Source: an uncultured Cryptobacterium sp.
GTDB lineage: Bacteria; Actinomycetota; Coriobacteriia; Coriobacteriales; Eggerthellaceae
Reading direction: 5' to 3'
DNA: 8,076 bases
NCBI GenBank assembly: GCA_900554685.1
Contig: USIG01000078.1
Span: 1 to 8,076, forward strand
The notes beneath the pieces were generated by a model. That model was not told the origin of the DNA, did no database searches, and was given only the letters and a program-made list of their open reading frames with translations. Positions 5,960-8,076 of the stretch are shown one piece after another; position 1 is the stretch's first letter, and each line of letters starts with the position of its first letter. A program made the position numbers and the translations under genes.

Positions 5960-6000
5960 AAAAAAAGAAGGGGCGCTTCTTTTAGTGAAGCACCCCTTCT
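5960..6000 (-). terminator. Intrinsic terminator of the 651-residue protein gene
   Basis: On the minus strand a 14-bp stem (arms 5987-6000 and 5966-5979, one G-U wobble from C5974/A5992, 7-nt loop) is followed by a seven-T run (complement of 5960-5966). It begins 81 nt past the stop of the gene. On the plus strand the stem has a C-A mismatch and no T run, so it acts in one direction and insulates tetR from read-through. Confidence 0.9.
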
Positions 6001-6080
6001 CAAAGAGAACTCTATTCCCTTGTTGTTTTGCGCGCATTCAAGCAACTCGCATGTAGTTATACGCTTCCTGCGCAATTACG

Positions 6081-8036
6081 CTATGCTGCCGCTTGATTGC
6101 CTCCATCAGTAGAAACTCCCGCGTTTCCTGCATTATCAACAGTTGCCGTATCAGTATCTACTTGCTGATCCTGGGATTCAGGCTCACTGATAGAGTCGAC
6201 ACTCACCAGTGATCCTCCCCCATTGGAGAAGTTAAGCGTAATATCGTCGCCTTCCTTATAGCGAACAATATCAACGATGCTTGCAACAGGACAATCATAG
6301 AGCGTGTCATTGCCCGAAAGCATCACATAATAGTGAGTATCTCCTCCTAGAACAACAGGAGAAATGAGCGAAATAGTGCCCGTTGCAGAACCTTCGGTCA
6401 CCGTTGATTCCTGATCGTCTCCCTGGATTTCAATACCATTGCTTCTCAAAAGACGCTTATAGGCATCCTCTGTTTCTTCAATCGTATTGCCCGTTGCTAC
6501 ATTCTGATAACGCTGAATGTCAATCATGGCATACATCTTTACCAAACCAGCACTATCCTTTAAGGCCATAAAGTAAGTGGGCTGGCCACCAACATTGATA
6601 AGCAAGGGGAACGTTGCGGTATAACGCATCTGCTGTACCTGGCCTTCAGCTGAGCTCATAGCAGAATCTTCCGTAGCACCCGCTACCGGATAGAACTTAG
6701 ATTCGGCCGTACGCTGATTGATCAAAACAAAGCCGATAATTGAATTGTCTGAAGTAGCAGAGGTTACGCCGCTATACACCCAAACATCATCGTCTTTAAC
6801 CACATAGTTGTAACCTAAGTTGCCATCACTGCCAGGCGTGGTCTGACGAACACCGCTTTGACCTAGCCACGAATTGATCCAACCACCGGAAAGTGCTCCG
6901 CTCCAGTTGTATTGCTCAATCAGCAGCTCTGCTGGATAGGCACGGTCAACCCATTGGGGAACATCCCCTATAGCAATGTCCTGGCACTCGCCCGTATTAG
7001 CATCACACAAAATGATGCGTGATACGGTCTGACCACCAAAGAGACCAACCTTGTAGTCCATAACAGGATAGATCCAGTAAGGCTTACCGCTATCATCGAT
7101 CTCGAAGGACTTTTCTCCCAAAATATAGAAGGGATACTTCAGCTGAACGTGACGATCAACATTATTGAACAAAGGATCCGAATCAGAATAGTAGATTGGC
7201 TCATCAAGACGAACAATCTGCGTATCCTGCGTGCTCATGTTAACAATAACGTAGCCCGGAATACCGGTGTCCTTGTTCGACCACCACTTAAACAGGTCAG
7301 CGTAGTTTAGCGGACTAACGCGAACAGGAGAGTCCTGGTAGTTGATCTGAGTATAAATATCATCGATTACATACTGGCTTACATAGTCCGCCATTGCACC
7401 CATGGTGCGGTTGCCCAAAAGCATTGCCGAATCGCGGTCAATAAACGGAATTTCGGAATAGTCAACTTCCTGAATATCGGTTGCAAAATCCGTTTCTTCG
7501 GTATGCAAAATAGTTGCGTACTTTTCTGCATTACCCGGGAACAAGCTTAGCGAAAGCAAAGCGCCAATAAGCCCAACCGCCGCAATTGCAAGCGGAACAA
7601 ACATCAAGATCTTAAAGCGCTTCGACTTCTTTTCACTTTTTTCACGCTTGCCCATACCACTGGCATAAATCTGCTTGAAAGAAAAGAAGATTAAAAATGC
7701 TGGGAGCAGAATGAAAATAGCAAGCACAAACCACAGATCAACGCTATGGATGTTGATAGGTGGATGGAACCACCAATAGCAAAACGCCAAAACAAGCACG
7801 ACAAGCACAGCAATGATAATCAATGCCTTTCTGCTCATTTGCGCAAGGGCATCACGAAACGCACTGAATTCGTTGCCGCCGCGTCCACCGCGACCTCCAC
7901 GACGAGGGCCTGCAGAGCCCTGAGAGTCGCCACCGGTACCACCGGCTCCACCAAATCCAGCACCGCCCTGTGCAGCACCGAACTGTTTTAGCAAGTCCGC
8001 CCAACTGACTGGTCCCTGATTATTTGGATCTGCCAT
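6081..8036 (-). CDS. Large membrane-anchored protein of unknown function with PepSY-like repeats
   Basis: I do not recognise this 651-residue protein. Residues 20-56 are Gly-rich with an RRGGRGGRGG stretch at 45-54. Helices are predicted at about 71-89, 101-120 and 143-164. The basic stretch at 130-142 between helices 2 and 3, and the basic N-terminus, place both inside the cell, leaving residues 165-651 outside. In that domain GYVIVN (261-266) and GFVLIN (435-440) each precede a strand-rich segment: YPFYI to CDANTGEC (301-351) and FPLLI to YAMIDI (476-507). Together they look like two diverged copies of a PepSY-like fold, and 557-592 may be a third. The tail after about 617 is acidic and Asn/Asp/Ala-rich, without a sortase motif. 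Cys344, Cys351 and Cys582 are the only extracytoplasmic cysteines. The ATG has AGGAG 4 nt upstream. It appears monocistronic within the window and is followed by its own terminator. A role in envelope sensing or protein quality control is only a guess. Confidence 0.85.
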   Translation of the reverse strand: MADPNNQGPVSWADLLKQFGAAQGGAGFGGAGGTGGDSQGSAGPRRGGRGGRGGNEFSAFRDALAQMSRKALIIIAVLVVLVLAFCYWWFHPPINIHSVDLWFVLAIFILLPAFLIFFSFKQIYASGMGKREKSEKKSKRFKILMFVPLAIAAVGLIGALLSLSLFPGNAEKYATILHTEETDFATDIQEVDYSEIPFIDRDSAMLLGNRTMGAMADYVSQYVIDDIYTQINYQDSPVRVSPLNYADLFKWWSNKDTGIPGYVIVNMSTQDTQIVRLDEPIYYSDSDPLFNNVDRHVQLKYPFYILGEKSFEIDDSGKPYWIYPVMDYKVGLFGGQTVSRIILCDANTGECQDIAIGDVPQWVDRAYPAELLIEQYNWSGALSGGWINSWLGQSGVRQTTPGSDGNLGYNYVVKDDDVWVYSGVTSATSDNSIIGFVLINQRTAESKFYPVAGATEDSAMSSAEGQVQQMRYTATFPLLINVGGQPTYFMALKDSAGLVKMYAMIDIQRYQNVATGNTIEETEDAYKRLLRSNGIEIQGDDQESTVTEGSATGTISLISPVVLGGDTHYYVMLSGNDTLYDCPVASIVDIVRYKEGDDITLNFSNGGGSLVSVDSISEPESQDQQVDTDTATVDNAGNAGVSTDGGNQAAA

Positions 8037-8059
8037 AAGGCTCCTTCCTCTTGTGTACG

Positions 8060-8074
8060 TAACATGTTATTGTA
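8060..8074 (-). promoter_or_regulatory. Partial promoter (-10) of the 651-residue protein gene
   Basis: TACAAT, read on the minus strand (complement 8069-8074), matches TATAAT at five of six positions and would start transcription near 8062, about 26 nt before the ATG. The -35 lies beyond the window edge. The 10-bp palindrome TAACATGTTA at 8060-8069 covers the start point and could be a regulator site, though a palindrome this short may be chance. Confidence 0.4.
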
Positions 8075-8076
8075 TC

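Larger units (their letters stand above)
5870..6080. other. Non-coding interval between the 651-residue gene and tetR
   Basis: Apart from the palindrome at 5932-5949 and the minus-strand terminator at 5960-6000, I see no gene or RNA here. Open frames crossing it on either strand lack ribosome sites and run through the terminator. Confidence 0.7.

Noticed and set aside
5886..6056. A 56-codon plus-strand frame starting MLDYRPKDKK
   Set aside because: No ribosome site or promoter precedes it, and it crosses the palindrome and the terminator stem; it is better explained as chance.
5788..6075. A 95-codon minus-strand frame between tetR and the 651-residue gene
   Set aside because: It runs through the terminator and both tetR operators, has no convincing ribosome site, and has no protein-like family features.

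Overview
The window looks like a chromosomal stretch from an anaerobic or facultatively anaerobic Gram-positive bacterium of intermediate GC content (judged by eye). Strong purine-rich Shine-Dalgarno sites precede every main gene, and the intrinsic terminators are classical. The TetR helix-turn-helix wording (LTHRRVAEKAQVPLGSTTQYF, without its last residue when aligned) and a Gly/Arg-rich membrane protein would suit an actinobacterial lineage such as Coriobacteriia. That placement is inference at low confidence. There are no rRNA, tRNA, CRISPR, insertion-sequence or phage signals.

Region 1 (1-3386, plus strand) is a complete lutABC operon for oxidation of L-lactate to pyruvate. It has a recognisable promoter at 91-119 overlapped by an inverted-repeat array, a leader of about 180 nt, three tightly packed genes (gaps of 3 and 0 nt) and a perfect-stem terminator. 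Neither a lactate permease nor a lut regulator lies in the window, so the trans-acting partner is outside it.

Region 2 (3364-5869, minus strand) holds a tetR gene followed 41 nt later by a 14-helix DHA2-type drug exporter closely resembling QacA. Two TGTACA-N2-TGTACA operators bracket the tetR promoter, one covering the -35 and one just past the -10, which predicts autorepression of the tetR-exporter unit. In the exporter, five of the six membrane acidic residues known from QacA are kept and the one matching Asp323 is a serine. Downstream of the exporter, on the same strand, I found a 28-codon open frame with a near-ideal Shine-Dalgarno; its 3' end runs into the lut terminator stem. It may be an unannotated small protein.

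Region 3 (5870-6080) is non-coding. It carries the terminator of the next gene and a further palindrome with the same 2-nt-centre geometry as the tetR operators.

Region 4 (6081-8036, minus strand) is one 651-residue protein of unknown function: a Gly/Arg-rich cytoplasmic N-terminus with RGG repeats, three membrane helices and a large extracytoplasmic domain that seems to contain at least two related PepSY-like modules. A -10 element for it sits at the right edge of the window. The best candidates for something undescribed are this protein, the 28-codon frame and the two operator systems. I see no evidence for a new multi-gene system.
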